Positions 1 to 15,100 are shown, numbered from the stretch's first letter. The stretch is DNA of 64,000 nt from Tachypleus tridentatus (GCF_004210375.1 NC_134835.1:66680447-66744446); one strand, 5' to 3'. The notes: generated by a model not told the origin, from the sequence alone. Numbers and translations are program-made.

Positions 1-2
1 TT

Positions 3-164
3 CGCTCAGACCTGGTGGATATCTTGAAGAAGAATTCTGGGGAAAAGTTGCGACATAAGCCACACAACGTAACTTTCAAAAATGGTCATCTTAAGACAAT
101 CAGTGGACAACCACATGAGAAAATTTATGTTGATGACCTGGCATTTCTTGACAACCCGACGGAG
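3..164 (+). CDS. Myosin exon 1 (partial, window edge)
   Basis: Reads in frame from base 3 to a GTACGT donor, phase 0. Encodes the approach to the motor, ending VDDLAFLDNPTE, which matches the DDLxxL lead-in of class III motors. TTCGCTCAG at the window edge could be an acceptor, so the true exon start may be base 10 or may lie upstream. Confidence 0.75.
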
Positions 165-3100
165 GTACGTATCCTGTAGATAACTAAATATTTTAACCCG
201 CGATCCTTAGGCTACGAGTCGAAGTACCATAATCACCTGGCCATGCAGGTCCCGACGTGTATTTGTTTTTATAACAAGGACACATCAGATTACTTGCTAT
301 GCCCATCGAGGGGAATCAAACTCTTGATTTACACAACGGGCTATCCATGCTCTGCCCACAACGGGTATCAAAACCACATTTCTATCAGTGTAAGTCCGCA
401 GCCATACTTTTGTGCCACTGGGAGCTCAGTACGAAGACTTACTATTTAAGTTGCTGGACGCTGTGACTGTGAATTTCTATATGATAGGAGAGTAGAAATG
501 GAAGCAAGTAAACTGTCGTCCTTGTACACTAGGAGGATTGTGGAACGTCTTCATAGAAACATGCATCGGTTTGGACATGATAGTCTTAGACCAGGCATAA
601 ATATTGTTTTTAAAATCACAATTTTTCTCGTACAATTAATCGAAGCTTGGATAATATTTATTTAATGTTTCATCGTGTCTGACACGTGATATAAATGTCA
701 TAGTGGCCTGGCTTCAGGAACAAAACACAATAGTCTGATTAAGCAATCAGTTGTGTCTTAGCTATTTGTATATACATTACTTCTTACCTTTAACCTTTCC
801 TTCAAGAATTATAGAAATAAACTTGGTAATCCTGTTTTTAAATGTTCTTTATTAGCTGAGTTTAAAGAATATTTTGATTTTAGTTTAACAGGGAAAGAAA
901 AGAATAAATAAAACTAACTGTAAACTAAACAATCCACATCTCATTCAGTTGTTGAATGAGACTAAATTCAACATTTAGTCAACAATTCTCATTCAAATGA
1001 GAATTTCTAAAGAAACTGGAGTGTAGATACTTAAAAAAAGTTGTTCTTATATATTTTATACATAAAATGGAGAGGAAAGTTTATGACATCGCTGTTGTTT
1101 ATATGTACGTTACTATAGGAAGTAGTCCTGGAGAATCTGGAGCAGCGATATAAAAAAGGAGAGATTCATACATTTGCCGGAGATGTTTTGCTGACTCTAA
1201 ACCCTGGCAAAGTTTTCCCGCTCTACGGAGATCAGGTAAACATAAATATCTTTGTTGACTTGCAAAACTAAAAAAATCACTTACAATCTATTCTTTGAGT
1301 TTTAAAAATAAAATGATTCCTTATCGAATAACTTGTAGTCCTTAATGCACATAAAACCTTTAAGTTGTATATTCAGTAGCGCAAGACTCAAAAAAATATC
1401 GCAAACGTATGTTAGGTGCAAACAATTTAAAGGTTTTTTTACTTTACAAACAACATTGTTTGTTCAGTCGTTAAATGTACGGTTTTTGACTTAATCGAAC
1501 AATGTTCGATCACAAGAGAGCGCTGATTACTTTCTTTGAAAAGAATCTAGTATTTTAAGTCTAGAAGATAATCATCCACAAATGACGAACACTTCCAGAG
1601 ATATGATGAACAAAAATGGATACTTTTATGCACAAACTTAGACAAATTGGTTCAGAATACACAGTCTAGGTGCAGAAAGATGTGTTCTGTCGAAATACAA
1701 TTGCACTAACTGCTCCTATTTTTTCAGCAATTTACTAATACACAGGCTTAGATTTCTATCTGTACAAATGTACCTCATACTTGTAGGCGAGTTGATCAAC
1801 AATGTGATGCTGCAGAATCTGGTTTTGATCTTTAGAACGACCAAATTTTATTGTAACAATAACGAATGGTATATATACACACACAAAAGAAGTTTTATTT
1901 TTAAATGTTAATAAGTATAAATTTAACCAAACTCGTCTCAAAGAAACATGTCATTTCATTTAACTATCAAGAGAAAAACTTGATGCCACAAAGACTTTGA
2001 ATTTGTTTTCATTCTTACTAATTAGTCTATGGGTGTGTGTAATATATTGTTTCTGTTCTGGAAGCTAGCAAAAGTTAATATATATATATATATAAGCATA
2101 AGTACCGCTTTCTGTTTTAGATACCAGTGACAGCTAATGTATCTATACCTATAAGAATGAATACTGATTTCTGTCCTGGTTAGTAGCAACAATTAATATA
2201 TTTATATCTAAAAACATAAATGCCGGTTTCTGTTCTGGATGCAAGCAACGGTTAATACATGTATAAGGATAAACACCGGTTTCGTGTATTCAAGAATACT
2301 CTTCAGCTTCCGAAACTTTTTTGATAACACCTAAAACATTGTTTGTTTTAAATGAATAATAATAAAAGAGTTTTAAGATGTATGTAGTTTCTGACACACA
2401 AACAAATATAATATTCACAGAATTTGATTTGATATGTTTAATATTTTTTGAAATAAAAAGATTGTTTGAAGTTCCAGACACTAATGTAGAAATGTTTTTA
2501 ATAGTTTATAAATTTCTTTTTACTATTTGAATGCTTCTAATTATTAAAACTTAAACAATCGGTTTCAGTATCAGTTGCATACTTAAAAGTATACAACAAT
2601 TTTAATCCCTTTTTCCTCATTGCTACCAAATTTTTTTTCTTTCTTCTACATGCATTTATAGATTTATAAAATCTAAACCTCATTTATAGTCTGCATTTTT
2701 GGAACTTTGAAATATAATTCTAATAGATAAATTACCTAAAGAAATATAATTTCAACTTATTAAAATAATCAAATAGTTTGGTAACAGGGATTTGTTTTCA
2801 CAGCAGGTTATTAATTCATTTGGTATAACTTCATCTTATGCCAAGTTATAACGACTTTTTTTATTAAATTAACAATAATTTTAAGTAATACAGTTATTTA
2901 AAAAATCATCATAAAGTTTAGTTACTTAAATATTTGTGATTTTTATGTGGCGCAACGATAAAATCGAGCAAACGAACTTACACAGTTTTTCTCGGACATA
3001 GACTGCTGCAAAATATTGTGAAAAAGGAAGATCGGATAATTCGCCTCACGTTTTCGCAGTAGCTGATCGAGCTTACCAGCAGATGTTACATCATAAAAGC

Positions 3101-6100
3101 CCCCAGGTAAGATTTGCAGGAATGGATTTTGAGCCAATCAAAAACAAAAACCAAAAACGCGCGTGCTTTCTTTCAGCAAAGCCACATTGAGCTATCTGCT
3201 GTGTCCGCCGAGGGGAATCGAACCTCTAAGTTGAGTATTTCAAATCCCAAACTTATCGCTGTCCCAAAGGAGAAGACAACAACAACCTACAAAACATAGA
3301 CATAGTTGACTTCAATGATACTTAGTTCTAGTTAAGCACAATCTTTAATTTTTAAGGCTTAGCCAGAATGTTTAAATTATTGAAATAAAATTATGCTTTG
3401 TTTTCAGTCAATATACATTTTGAGCTTCAAATATGAGAATAATGCAGTTTGATTGTTGTTTTGTGGCTAATATGAAAATATATAGTTACACCTGTCATGA
3501 CGTCTTTATACTCGCAATTTAAATTAATAAATTTTCATGTTTCTCATTTTTCTTAATAACAATATTTGTAATTAAACATCTTTAATAATGCATTTAAACT
3601 GGAATATTAAACTATATTTCAAATTTTCCTTAATAGATTTATCTTATTATTTCTTATATTTACACGGCAGCTTAAGTTTAATGCGAGAATTATGATTTAT
3701 ATAGTTTATGTTTGTTTGTAATTAAGAGCATAAGTCTACACCGTGGGATATCTGTGGTATGCCCACCACGAGTACTAAAACTCGGTTTCTAGCATTGTAA
3801 GTCTACAGACATGTCACTGTGACACTGGTGGCTATAGTTTAGGTAGTGCGAATGTTAAATTTAGTTATTTTCAGAATAGATAATTTATGACAAGCTTGTT
3901 TACGTAACTGTTTACGAATAATATGTTGTATAGTTCGATAGTCATGATTTGGAGATTGTTATATTATTGTGTCATGTTACTAGAACCTTTTGAGTCTGGT
4001 ATTTTCCCGTTATACTCCCATAAAGTTTTTACAATATAAATACATTGCTTCTTAATATATTTTTAGAAATGTATATATTATAATCATTATACAATTTTTT
4101 TATATATAACATTTATTATATTTATTGTATAACGGAAAAGTACCCTGTGGTTTTCTCGTTATTTTAATTGTGTATTATTCCATCGTAATATCTTGTAATG
4201 TATCTAGAACGTTCTTGACCTTTGTCAGGGTACAAATACATTTTGAAAATTTAGCTTCATAAATAGATTTAGACTGTGTATTTATGAATTTAGTCATAAA
4301 GAGCATATAATGCGATTTTAAAAGTGAAATTATCACAGATTGTATTGTAATAACACAGTAGAAAATAATAATTTGCTTGTCAGACTGTGTTCTAAAGTAA
4401 TTGAACCAGCTTATGTGAACCTTGACGATAAAGAGACTTTTATTTAAGGCTTTATATACAACTGTGATAATCAATAGCATAACAAACATTTGTATATAAG
4501 TTTGATTTGTTTTAATATATTATTTAAAAAAAAAGTGTATTGTGTGCTGTTTATTTATAGTTGAAATTTATCTCCACTTTATTCATTTATAGGCAGTTAT
4601 TTTGAGTGGTGTAAGTGGATCAGGGAAATCATTTTGCACTCATCAAGTCGTTAGGCATTTAGCCTATCTTGGAGCTGTAAGTACAAAGTATTTCTAGATA
4701 TCTGTTATTTTGCGTATCTTTATATTTATACATGTCATTCTATGCATTTATACACCTGTTGCTCTGTAATCAGCATTTACATGTGAATTAATTATCGCAG
4801 AACGCTTCACACCCCAAAATATTACATATTAACGTGAGTACTATAAACACTATAATATAACGTTAATTTTAATGAAGGTAGAATAGAGTATAAAAATATC
4901 TTGTTTGTCGTTAAACATGCAGCTAGTTGCAGTCGTCTATTTATGCTCTACCTACTTCGGTATCATATACCGATTTTAGTGTTATAAGCTTTCAAACTTA
5001 TCCTTGATCCACTGGAAGGAATTATAACAATACAAAATAAATGAAGCACATAGCTGAACAATGAACTTTGTGCACTTTTCCCACTGCAGAGATCGAACCA
5101 CGCATTTTAGCATTGTAAGCTTTAAAGCTTGCCACTCAATCATAATTAAAAAGTGTTTACAAAGCTTGATACAGTGAAAAAGAGTGAAAAGCCCTAGTGG
5201 ATATATTTTTTCTTTGCAATACACCCCTGCCAGGTGGCTCAGTGATAAATCTCACATCTTGTAACGCTGAATAAGAGGGTTTTGGGAAGAGCATAAACAG
5301 CCCACTGTGAAGATTTGTGCTTAATAACAAACAAAAAAAACGTTCATGTAATACACATTTTTCTTTGTTTCGAAGAAAAACAGAAAATGACTGCAGTAAT
5401 TGCTTGCTGTGTCTTTGTTGTAACCGTTCTTGTTCTCACATTCATGATATAAATTTTCAAAATAGATAAGTCAACCCAATTTCACGGTATTTATATCCAT
5501 AAAAAAACAAAACAAAAGAAGTAGCTAAAACATGAACAAACAGGGTTGAAACAAACATGTAAAAGAAGCATTGTGAAAATAATGTTCATAGCTTTGTTGT
5601 CCTGGGGAGGATTGAAAGAAAAACAATTTAAAATCTTGTTTTTATATCATGGACTTTAAATCCGGACATAGAATTGAACGGGAAACAATATTTGATGGAG
5701 CTCAAATTATTTGTTTATTTTCACGTATTACTACATATAAACGGACACGTTAATTTGATTTCTATCAAAACACCTGTTTATGTTAGCTGAGTTTATAGTA
5801 AATGAACAGTTGCTTCGAAATGTCATAGGTATATCTAAATCATACTTCATAAAATTATTCGTGAAATAACAGTTCATATACCAGCGATCTGTTTATCATT
5901 ACATGATATATATAGGTCATCTTCTAGCGAGAAAGGAAAATAAAATTATATAATTTTGAAATTGGTATAAAAGGCATTTCCGACCGTGGTGATGTCTTAT
6001 TATATCATCTCTTACAAGTGTCATCCAATGTCACACATTTCGCTACATTACCCTCTCTTTAGAAAACTTCAAACATTTTAAACAGTTTTAGCTTTGTCTA

Positions 6101-9100
6101 CTAGAAGTGTGTTTCATCAAGCACTCCTTGGAATGGTATAAATCATTAACAATATTGTGACGAAAAATTGACTAGTTTATCAAGTGTATTTTATTGTAGA
6201 CTAGTGTCTCATTCTTTGTGCGATACTTTTTTGTTTCAGCAAAATAAGGAAGGAATGAGAGAAAAGTTTGAGTATTTATGCCCTCTGCTGGACACTTTGG
6301 GAAATGCATATACTTCTACTAATCCGAATAGTAGTCATTTTGTAAAAATTTTAGAAATTACGTTTACTAAAACTGGCAAAATAACTGGAGGTAAGAAACG
6401 TTTCTCTTACTCATTTGTGTTTTGTAAATATACAGGTGAGGTTTCTTCAGTAATATAGGCCAACACAAAATACAGCTAAAAAGAGACATATTTTACAACT
6501 GAACACATTACAAAAATCGTTTACATTTATCTTCGGGTCGGTTTTACTTGCTAATTGCTTAACAAATTGTCTCAGTAAATTACATGTAACATTGGTAAAA
6601 ATTCGGTTTTGTAGAATAAAATATTTCTTGCTTACATGCAAGTATTAAATATTTGCTTAAAGGGTTTAATATGGCCAGGTGGATAAGACACTCGACTCGT
6701 AATGTGAGGGTCGCGGGTTCGTATCCCCGTCACGCCAAACATGCTCGCCCTTTCAGCCATAGGAGCGTTATAATGTGACAATCAATCCCTCTAATCGTTG
6801 GTAAAAGAGCCCAAGAGTTGGCGGTTGGTAGTGATGATTAACTGCCTTCCCTCTCGTCTTACACTACTAAATTAGGGACGGCTAGCTTTGCGCGAAATTC
6901 AAAACAAACAAACAATTTTGCTTAAAGTTCTGTAAAAGTGTCTTCTATTTCAGTAACTAAGGCGTTTTGATTAATGTTTAGGCCAAAAAGTTTGTTGGTA
7001 CATAATAAAAACTGAAAACGACCTGTTAAATGTTATTTTTCTATCATGCAATATTTTCGAAACAAATTCCGCAGTTCATGCTATTAGATCTCAAAAATGA
7101 TTTAAGTTATATCGTCAAATAAGAATCTAGTAATTTTTTATTCATTACTATAGTAGTTATTTTGCAGAAAAAGTTTTTAAAGGTCATAAAAATATGTACA
7201 TTTATCAAATATGAGAGAGCGTATGTAAAAACGCACCAAAGTGTATGACGAACAACTTACAAGTTATTTTGCAAGATGAAACTTCTAAAGTGTTGTTGTG
7301 GGACAAACAGCTTAGTACCAAAACGTACTCAGCCCAGGATGATATAGTGATCATTAAGTATGAAAAGTAATGATGGATGATTAGAATCTGGGCAATATAA
7401 AATATATTGTATTTGTCAATACTTTTAAACAAAATTTATTTAGGTTTTTAGCATAAAGCAGTATTTAAAGATGAGGCTATTACAGTTTCATCTAAAATGA
7501 TAATAAAAATGTGCAGAAAAACTTATTATGTCAAACTTCACACATATTTCAGGTGCAATTAAAACACATTTCATTTTTAACATTACATTTCTTATAGCAT
7601 TCCAACTGCAGTGAATATATTGCAAATCTTAAAATAGAACATCAGTTACATTTTACGTGGACAAGCTGTATACGTTGAATTGCAGTCGAAGATGCTATGA
7701 TAGCTGTATTACCACGAACGACATTTTTACCACTTATTTCCTGGGTTCAGGCAAATGTCACATTTATCGACAGTGAAATGTTTCAAGACGTAGACTTATG
7801 ATTCGGTATTAACATATGGTATTTCTAAAAATAAATCTTCATATAACAAGACTGTTAACCAATGTCAGATCAAAGTAGCTTTCATTTGTTTTCATGATGA
7901 AAAAAACAAAAAATTGAAACCACAACAATATTATTCGGCCACCTACCTGTGAAACGGCCCGGCATGGCCAAGCGCGTAAGGCGTGCGACTCGTAATCCGA
8001 GGGTCGCGGGTTCGCGCCCGCGTCACGCTAAACATGCTCGTCCTCCCAGCCGTGGGGGTGTATAATGTGACGGTCAATCCCACTATTCGTTGGTAAAAGA
8101 GTAGCCCAAGAGTTGGCGGTGGGTGGTGATGACTAGCTGCCTTCCCTCTAGTCTTACACTGCTAAATTAGGGACGGCTAGCACAGATAGCCCTCGAATAG
8201 CTTTGTGCGAAATTCCAAAAAAACAAAACAAAACAAACCTACCTGTGAAATCTTCCAATATAAATCAAGTAGAATTGTGTCTGTAATTTGCTTCGTATGG
8301 TCTTGGAAACTGTAAGTTTGGTTAAAGTTTTTTTTTTAGATCTATGATCTAAGAGTTATCTCATCAGTTTTCGTGAAAACTTGTCAAAATGGAAATTGCA
8401 TTGTCGCACAATTAGCGCACATTCGTGGCAATCAAATTGAGCACGTTTGGCAATGGAGAAAATAGTTACAAGGGAAAGGAGGTTGCAAAAGATCTTTACC
8501 ATGAAATGCAATTACCCTCAGTACACTACCATTACAGTGAACAGTGATTAAGCAGTAAATCTAAGTGTTCTTATGATACGCCATTTATACATTCCAATAC
8601 TTCACGTATGCTGTAACTATATACGAGATGTATTAAACTGTACTACCATGGGATATAAGAATTTTCAATATATAAAAACCCAACGAACAATTAGCAAATA
8701 TATTTAAATACTTCTGTGTGTATATGTGTGTATGGTGAGCAATACTTGTTTTGAAAATACCGAACAAACATTTATTGTAAAACTAGTATAAGGTAGTTAA
8801 GTAAAGTAACTGAAAAGTTATATACAGTTAAAGGTTACGAAACTTACTGCCACAAAAATAAGATAAAAGCAATTATTAACATTTACTTTTTCTTATGAGA
8901 GATACTATCTTATTGTACAAAAGAATTTTTAATGAGCTTGTTTTCTTACTAAAGTTTTCATTACTTTTACTTTTAATTTTATTAGGCCAAAAAAAAAAGT
9001 CTAAAGGTTATGCCTCATGATGATACGACTGTTTTGGTGTTGTGTTGTATATTGTAGTTATTTAATTTTAATACTTATAGCATCAAGCGGATAAAACAAA

Positions 9101-12100
9101 TATACATCTTTTGCAGCTATTCTTTTTACATTTTTACTGGAAGCAAGACGACTCACGGATATTCCAAAGTGAGTAAAGAGGAGACTCAGCATTTATTTAC
9201 CTTTTTATTTTGAATTGAAAAATCACACGTCGAGTTCTATCATGGTTAACAAAATATTAGGTAAAAATGTATTTGGATTTATCTCATCCTCATCCTCATC
9301 ATACTCATCCACTAAAATCATTACTGTTACATGAGTGACGTAACATTACTCACTTAGTCACTGCTTTTATCCTACTTTATGCATAAAATGAGAATTTTTA
9401 ATTTTTCTTTCAGGGGTGAAAGAAATTTTCACGTGTTTTACTACTTTTACGAGGGTCTGCGATCTGAGGGAAGACTAAAAGAATTTGGACTAGAAGAAAA
9501 GAACTACCGTTACCTACCGGAGTTAAAATCTTCCAACTCGTCAGAGTATGTTGAAGGATATCAACAATTCTGGAAAGCATTGACTTCTTTGGCTTTCACA
9601 GAAGAGGTAGGCCTAACTAGATCTGTATTGTTAACCACAGATATTGGAGATTATATCAATTATAATGAATCGTAAGGTACGCATGGAATATACGTTTTAA
9701 CAACAACAACAAAAAAACGACAAACACTAAATGTTATAAAGAGTTAAAGTAAAGGACTTTAAAGTAGTCTAAAGAATTATTAAATTCATCAGTTTGGTAT
9801 GAAAATAATTTCAAAAATGCCAAATACCAATCGTCAATAAAAACAGTTGTTAACTGAACAGTTAATAATATTAACATGAAATATGAAATTAGATAAATTT
9901 GTGTTATTATTAGCACAAAGTTATATAATGGGTTATCTGTCCTGTGCCCACCACGAATTTCTAAACCCGATTCTTAGCATTATAAACCTCATTGCGGACT
10001 GTATAAAAACATATTTTCAAACATACTTGTTATTTGTATTTCATTCTAGCCGCAACTGAAATTCTTGACATTTTCGAAAAAGGTGTCGAATACCTCAAGT
10101 TTTCAGAAGAATTTGAGAAACCCTTTTAGATTAGATTAATTTAGACAATGGAATTGTGCATTTACATAATTACGAATAGGTTACCTAAAACGCCAAAGCT
10201 TTATAAATTGTATTATTACTGGCTCTATGAACAATTATTATAAAATAAAAATATTTTAACCTATTGCAGCTTGTGTGGCTTCACTGATATCTAATTACCT
10301 AAGTGTCTTAATAGGAAATTTTCGCCATTCAGAAAGTATTAGCAGCCATTTTGTTACTAGGAGAAACAGAGATTCAAAACACTGCAGGTAAGTTTATTTT
10401 ACTGATCTTTATTGAATTTCTAACAGACACACTCGAAGTATGTTGGCGGAAGCTGTCATTAATATAACAATAATAGACGAGAGGGTTTCTTTTATGAAAA
10501 AATTGGATTTTATTGTTACTCTTACAAAACACCCACAGTTCCAAAGTGTGGAGGGCATAACTTTAGGGGTAACTGAGCACCAATCACGAAAGATCAAATT
10601 CAAATCTGCAGTGTAGAATACTAAGCACTGGGCCACGCTTGGCTTGAGCAAGTAAATATTTACTGTTTGATTATTGATGTCCACAAAACTGCACAATAGG
10701 ATATCTGGGCTGTGCCGATCGCGCATATCAAAACCAGATATTTAGCGTTATAAGCCCGCTGATATATCACTGAACCACCAGTAGCCAGGTAAGAGTTGAA
10801 AAACTCGATTAATATTCAGTATAACTGTTTTTTTGTCAGGTTACATCCACAAGCTAGGGCATAGATATCACTAGAATCAATTATTGTTCACCGTGTGATC
10901 TTAGCTTTGTCTGTTACTGGTTGTTTTTATATGTTAATTGTGTAAAGAGCAAAGAATTATATGCTAATAAAAGTTCCTCATTACCCAAAAATAAAAGTTT
11001 CGGTTTTGAGTTTAATCCTTTTTAACCCTTTGTTTTCACGAGACATTCATGACACTAAAGTCATACAACAAAATATTTTCCATCTTTATTTTAGCATTTA
11101 AACTTTTGGGTGCTCAGTCAAGCGAACTGGAAAACACCCTAACTGAAGACGTCAATGCACGAGACGTTTACGCACGAGCTATGTACCTCCGTTTATTTTC
11201 TTGGATCGTTGCAGTGGTGAACAGGCAGTTATCATTTTCGCGCCTTGTGTTGTAAGTAAATAAAAACTCCACAAAGTAGAAGAAAATACACGTTTAGTGT
11301 TCTTGTCAAAAGCTATATTTATTCAAATGCATTTATGTAAGGAAGAAAGATATTTCTCCGTAAAAACAAAAAACAAGAACACAGAAACAGAATAACTAAT
11401 AACACCTGGACATAATTTACATGGTGTAGAAATACATAATTTATGCTCATTGTAAATAGGAAGTAAGACCTACACATCTATTTACACTATCTTCTGCAAT
11501 TTCTGTTGTTTTCTTTTTGATAGAGAAAGAATTTGTTCCTTAAACTAGTATTTATTTATTTTCAACGGTTTGGTTTGATTCTCTTTAAGAGTACTCCTCT
11601 CTTACTTGACTGCATCTCCAGTATTATTAGTATTTTGCATAATTTACGATGTAGCATAAAGAATATGGAAAACTAGGAAATCATTTGATTATGAAAGCAC
11701 TTGTTAGTCTTAATTTTTATATAACTACTAAAGAAATTTCCTAATTGACAATCTGATGTTAAATTCAAACTGTGATTTTAATAGTTATGAATAATTTTAC
11801 GGAATTTTATGTAAATGAGAAACACACAAGAAACATTCATCGCTAACGTCATTCTCAGTCAGCATTATTTTTTATAGAAGTTTGTTGGAAAGGTGAAAAC
11901 TTTAGATACATTACTTGTGTGTTTGTTTGTGTTTTCTTATAGCAAAGCCACATCGGGCTATCTGCTGAATTACTTGTGTATATTACAATCAATAATTTGT
12001 TTGTTGCTAGTGGAATATGTTTTACGTCATATTGCGGTTTACTAACCCTTTTATCAAACATCTTTTTTTTTTTTTTTTTAGTGGTGACGTTTATTCTGTG

Positions 12101-15100
12101 ACAGTAATTGACTCTCCTGGCTTCGAGGATGGATCCCACAATTCCTTGCGTGAACTCTGTGCTAATGTTATCAGTGATAATCTGCAGAATTACATTCAAC
12201 AAATTATTTTCTTTAAGGAACTGGTAAAAAGAACACAGCAAAGATATTTCTTTAATTGAACTACTACAATAAAACTGGTTTTGTTTTTCTGTAGTACAAA
12301 ATATTTTGCGAAACGAATATTATCTTATAGAAATAGTAATCTAAAACTTTAATCAGTGATGTCAAGAAAACCCACTTGTAGAGAAATATATATGCAAAAA
12401 CGGCTCGTTTCGGTTGAGAAAATATTTTACATAGAAGAGCGAAAACGTTTCGACCTTCTTCGATGACCTGACGATGACCGCTCTTCTATGTAAAATATTT
12501 TATCAACCCAAACGAGCCGTTTTTGCATATATAATAATCTAAAACTTTAATAATTTGTATGGATAATTCGAATGTGCATTTATTTAACTCTTCAAAATAT
12601 TATTATAGTAATCGCAATACGAAATAATACAATAAATAATTTTGTAAAACACGAGTATTTCATAAATATTTAAACCTCATTGCTAACGCAAAAGCTAAAA
12701 CTGAACTATGCAATATTCGAATAAAAAACTAAAAGCCTTTCTATCTATGTTGTTATGTAGCAATTCATGTTTTCGTTGATATATAAACAAATATACATAT
12801 ATCATAAATAAGCCGTTTGTGAATATGTTAACATTAGGTTCGTTAGACAGTCCTAGCAAATTTATGTACATAATTACCCAATTATTCTAAAGGATGTGAC
12901 AGTTAGATAGATAAATGTTTCTAAAGAAAATTTCTTTGTAGGAAGAATATGGCGAAGAAGGCGTAACTGTTCCTTTCAACTTAGAAGGAGGAGTTGACCA
13001 CAGGACTTTAGTGAATAAGTTGATGGATAGTGGTCAAGGATTACTAACTGCTATAAGCAAGGCAACTCAATACCAGAGAAAAGGAGAATCCGGATGGATG
13101 GGTGAGTTTTACTAATCAGCACTTACCTCATACTAAATCCTTTTTAGTCAGTCTTTTACTTACAATTATGAAACCCGCTGTTCTTTTAATTTGCATTTTT
13201 TACTGAATTGTTAGCTTTCAATGTGTAATCAGTCGTGAAATAGGATACGTTTCATGGACAAATTAGCGAGGATTAAATGTTTTTTGAAAGTGTCTGATTT
13301 AGTTGTGATTCTAATTGTACTCTTTTTACATTTTAAATATTTAATCTACAATGGACATTAGTGTTTACCTTATGCTTATACACATTATGAAAGGTAACAT
13401 TCGGGTTCAATAGGAAGTCGGCCCCCTACGGCCAAGTGGTTAAGGCGCTCGAATCGTAATCTTAAGGTCGCAATTTCAAATCCCCGTCACACCAACATGC
13501 TGGCAGTTTCAGCCGTGGAGGCATATATAATGTTACGGTCAATCCCGCTATTCGTTGGTAAAAGAGTAGCCCAGTAGCTGGTGGTGGGTGGTGATTACTA
13601 GCTACCTTCCCTCTAGTCTTACACTGCTGAACTAGGAACGATTAGTGCAGATAGCCCTCATGTGGCTTTGCGTGAAATTCCAAACAAACAAAGAATCAAT
13701 CAACGGAAGGTTGGTAAATAGTTTTCGGTTTTCGACAAGGATGGCGAAAGTTTATTACAATAGAAATTGAAGTATCAAGCAGTAGTATTGTGTAACCACG
13801 ACCATCATTCTTGACGATAGAGACACAGGTATTTGTACGAAAACAGTATTTATGGGAAGAAAAATAATAAATTGACTGTCACACTTATAACGCATCCACA
13901 GCTTAAATTGCATAAAATATATTGTGGTATCACACTGATTAAAACCCTACTCATCAGATCCGAGCTTCAGAGCCTCACCACATGACCAAAGATACAAGAC
14001 CTGGAATATCAGTAGTCTTGTGTCTTTGGTGACAGATACAAAACCATTGTGACATAAGAAAGTGTTTTATTACTTGAGAAATAAGCTTTATGGAAATGTA
14101 TTATTAATAGGGATATCATACGAGTACAAGTTTTATGAGCGTGTATTATTTGTTAGTGATAAGTTTATTTTTTTAAATGAAAGTATGTTTTTAGTTAAGG
14201 AATCTGTTCTTAGCAACACATTTTAAACCTAAAGAAAGTGTTTTAGTAGCGAGGGAGTTGTACTTTTTAAACCAGAAAATTAACGAAAGTGTAATTTGTA
14301 CAGCAATGTAAAGGTTAACCGGAAATATCAATCCCATGCAGATAAGGGTAAAGTTTTTCAACTGTACGACTAGTAGCAATATGTGCTCATGTTATAAAAG
14401 TGTGTTACAAGATGATATGTTTTATTAAAATGAGTCGATTGTTGGAACAATAACTTCTTATTTTAGTGTTTTATCAGCTTAACATTTACATTATTTCAAA
14501 GTTTATTCATAACAGATGTATACATTATATAAATGCATGCAACTAACCAACGAATTTGAAGCGGTGGAATAAGTTTTATTTAAGTTGTTATAGTGAGTAC
14601 AGTTTTATGAAAAAACGTGTTATTAGCTTAGGTTTTATATTTTATAAATTGTGTTATTATCTGAGGTAGCTATATAGCCAAGTACCAAAGTTTGGGTATG
14701 CCTGGCCTTATGATAGACGGACAGTAGATGTACACACCCTTATAGGTGAGTCTCAGTGTTCGGATGTGAGACCCACCAAATAGAGTACGAGTACTCATAG
14801 GGGCCTGGTATTAAGTGGGCAAGTTACAACACTGACTTGAGGCTGTATGGTTCAGTAATGTTTGACATTAGCTGAAAAAATAAATATTATGAAAGCGCTA
14901 AGTTGTAATGATATACATATCTTAAAGCTATTCTTTTATACAGAGATATATATTTCATGCAGTTGTGTTGTTAAGTACAGGTTTCTGTTTTATGTAGGTG
15001 TATAGTAGTGCTATTATATAGGGGTATATATACATATATTTTTATGTAAACGTGTAGTAATAATGTTATATAGGGGTATGCACTTTATGTAGGCGTGTAG

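Noticed and set aside
4175-4489. 104-codon minus ORF in myosin intron 3
   Set aside because: AT-rich, Ile/Lys/Phe-rich chance frame, with no recognisable motif, inside an intron of a supported gene.
7955-8030. Functional tRNA gene
   Set aside because: A/B-box-like heads are present, but the anticodon arm does not pair well and each is continuous with the SINE body and tail.
12017-12081. ORF start upstream of myosin exon 10 (MFYVILRFTNPFIKHLFFFF)
   Set aside because: It reads through the polypyrimidine tract of the acceptor; it is intron, not coding.
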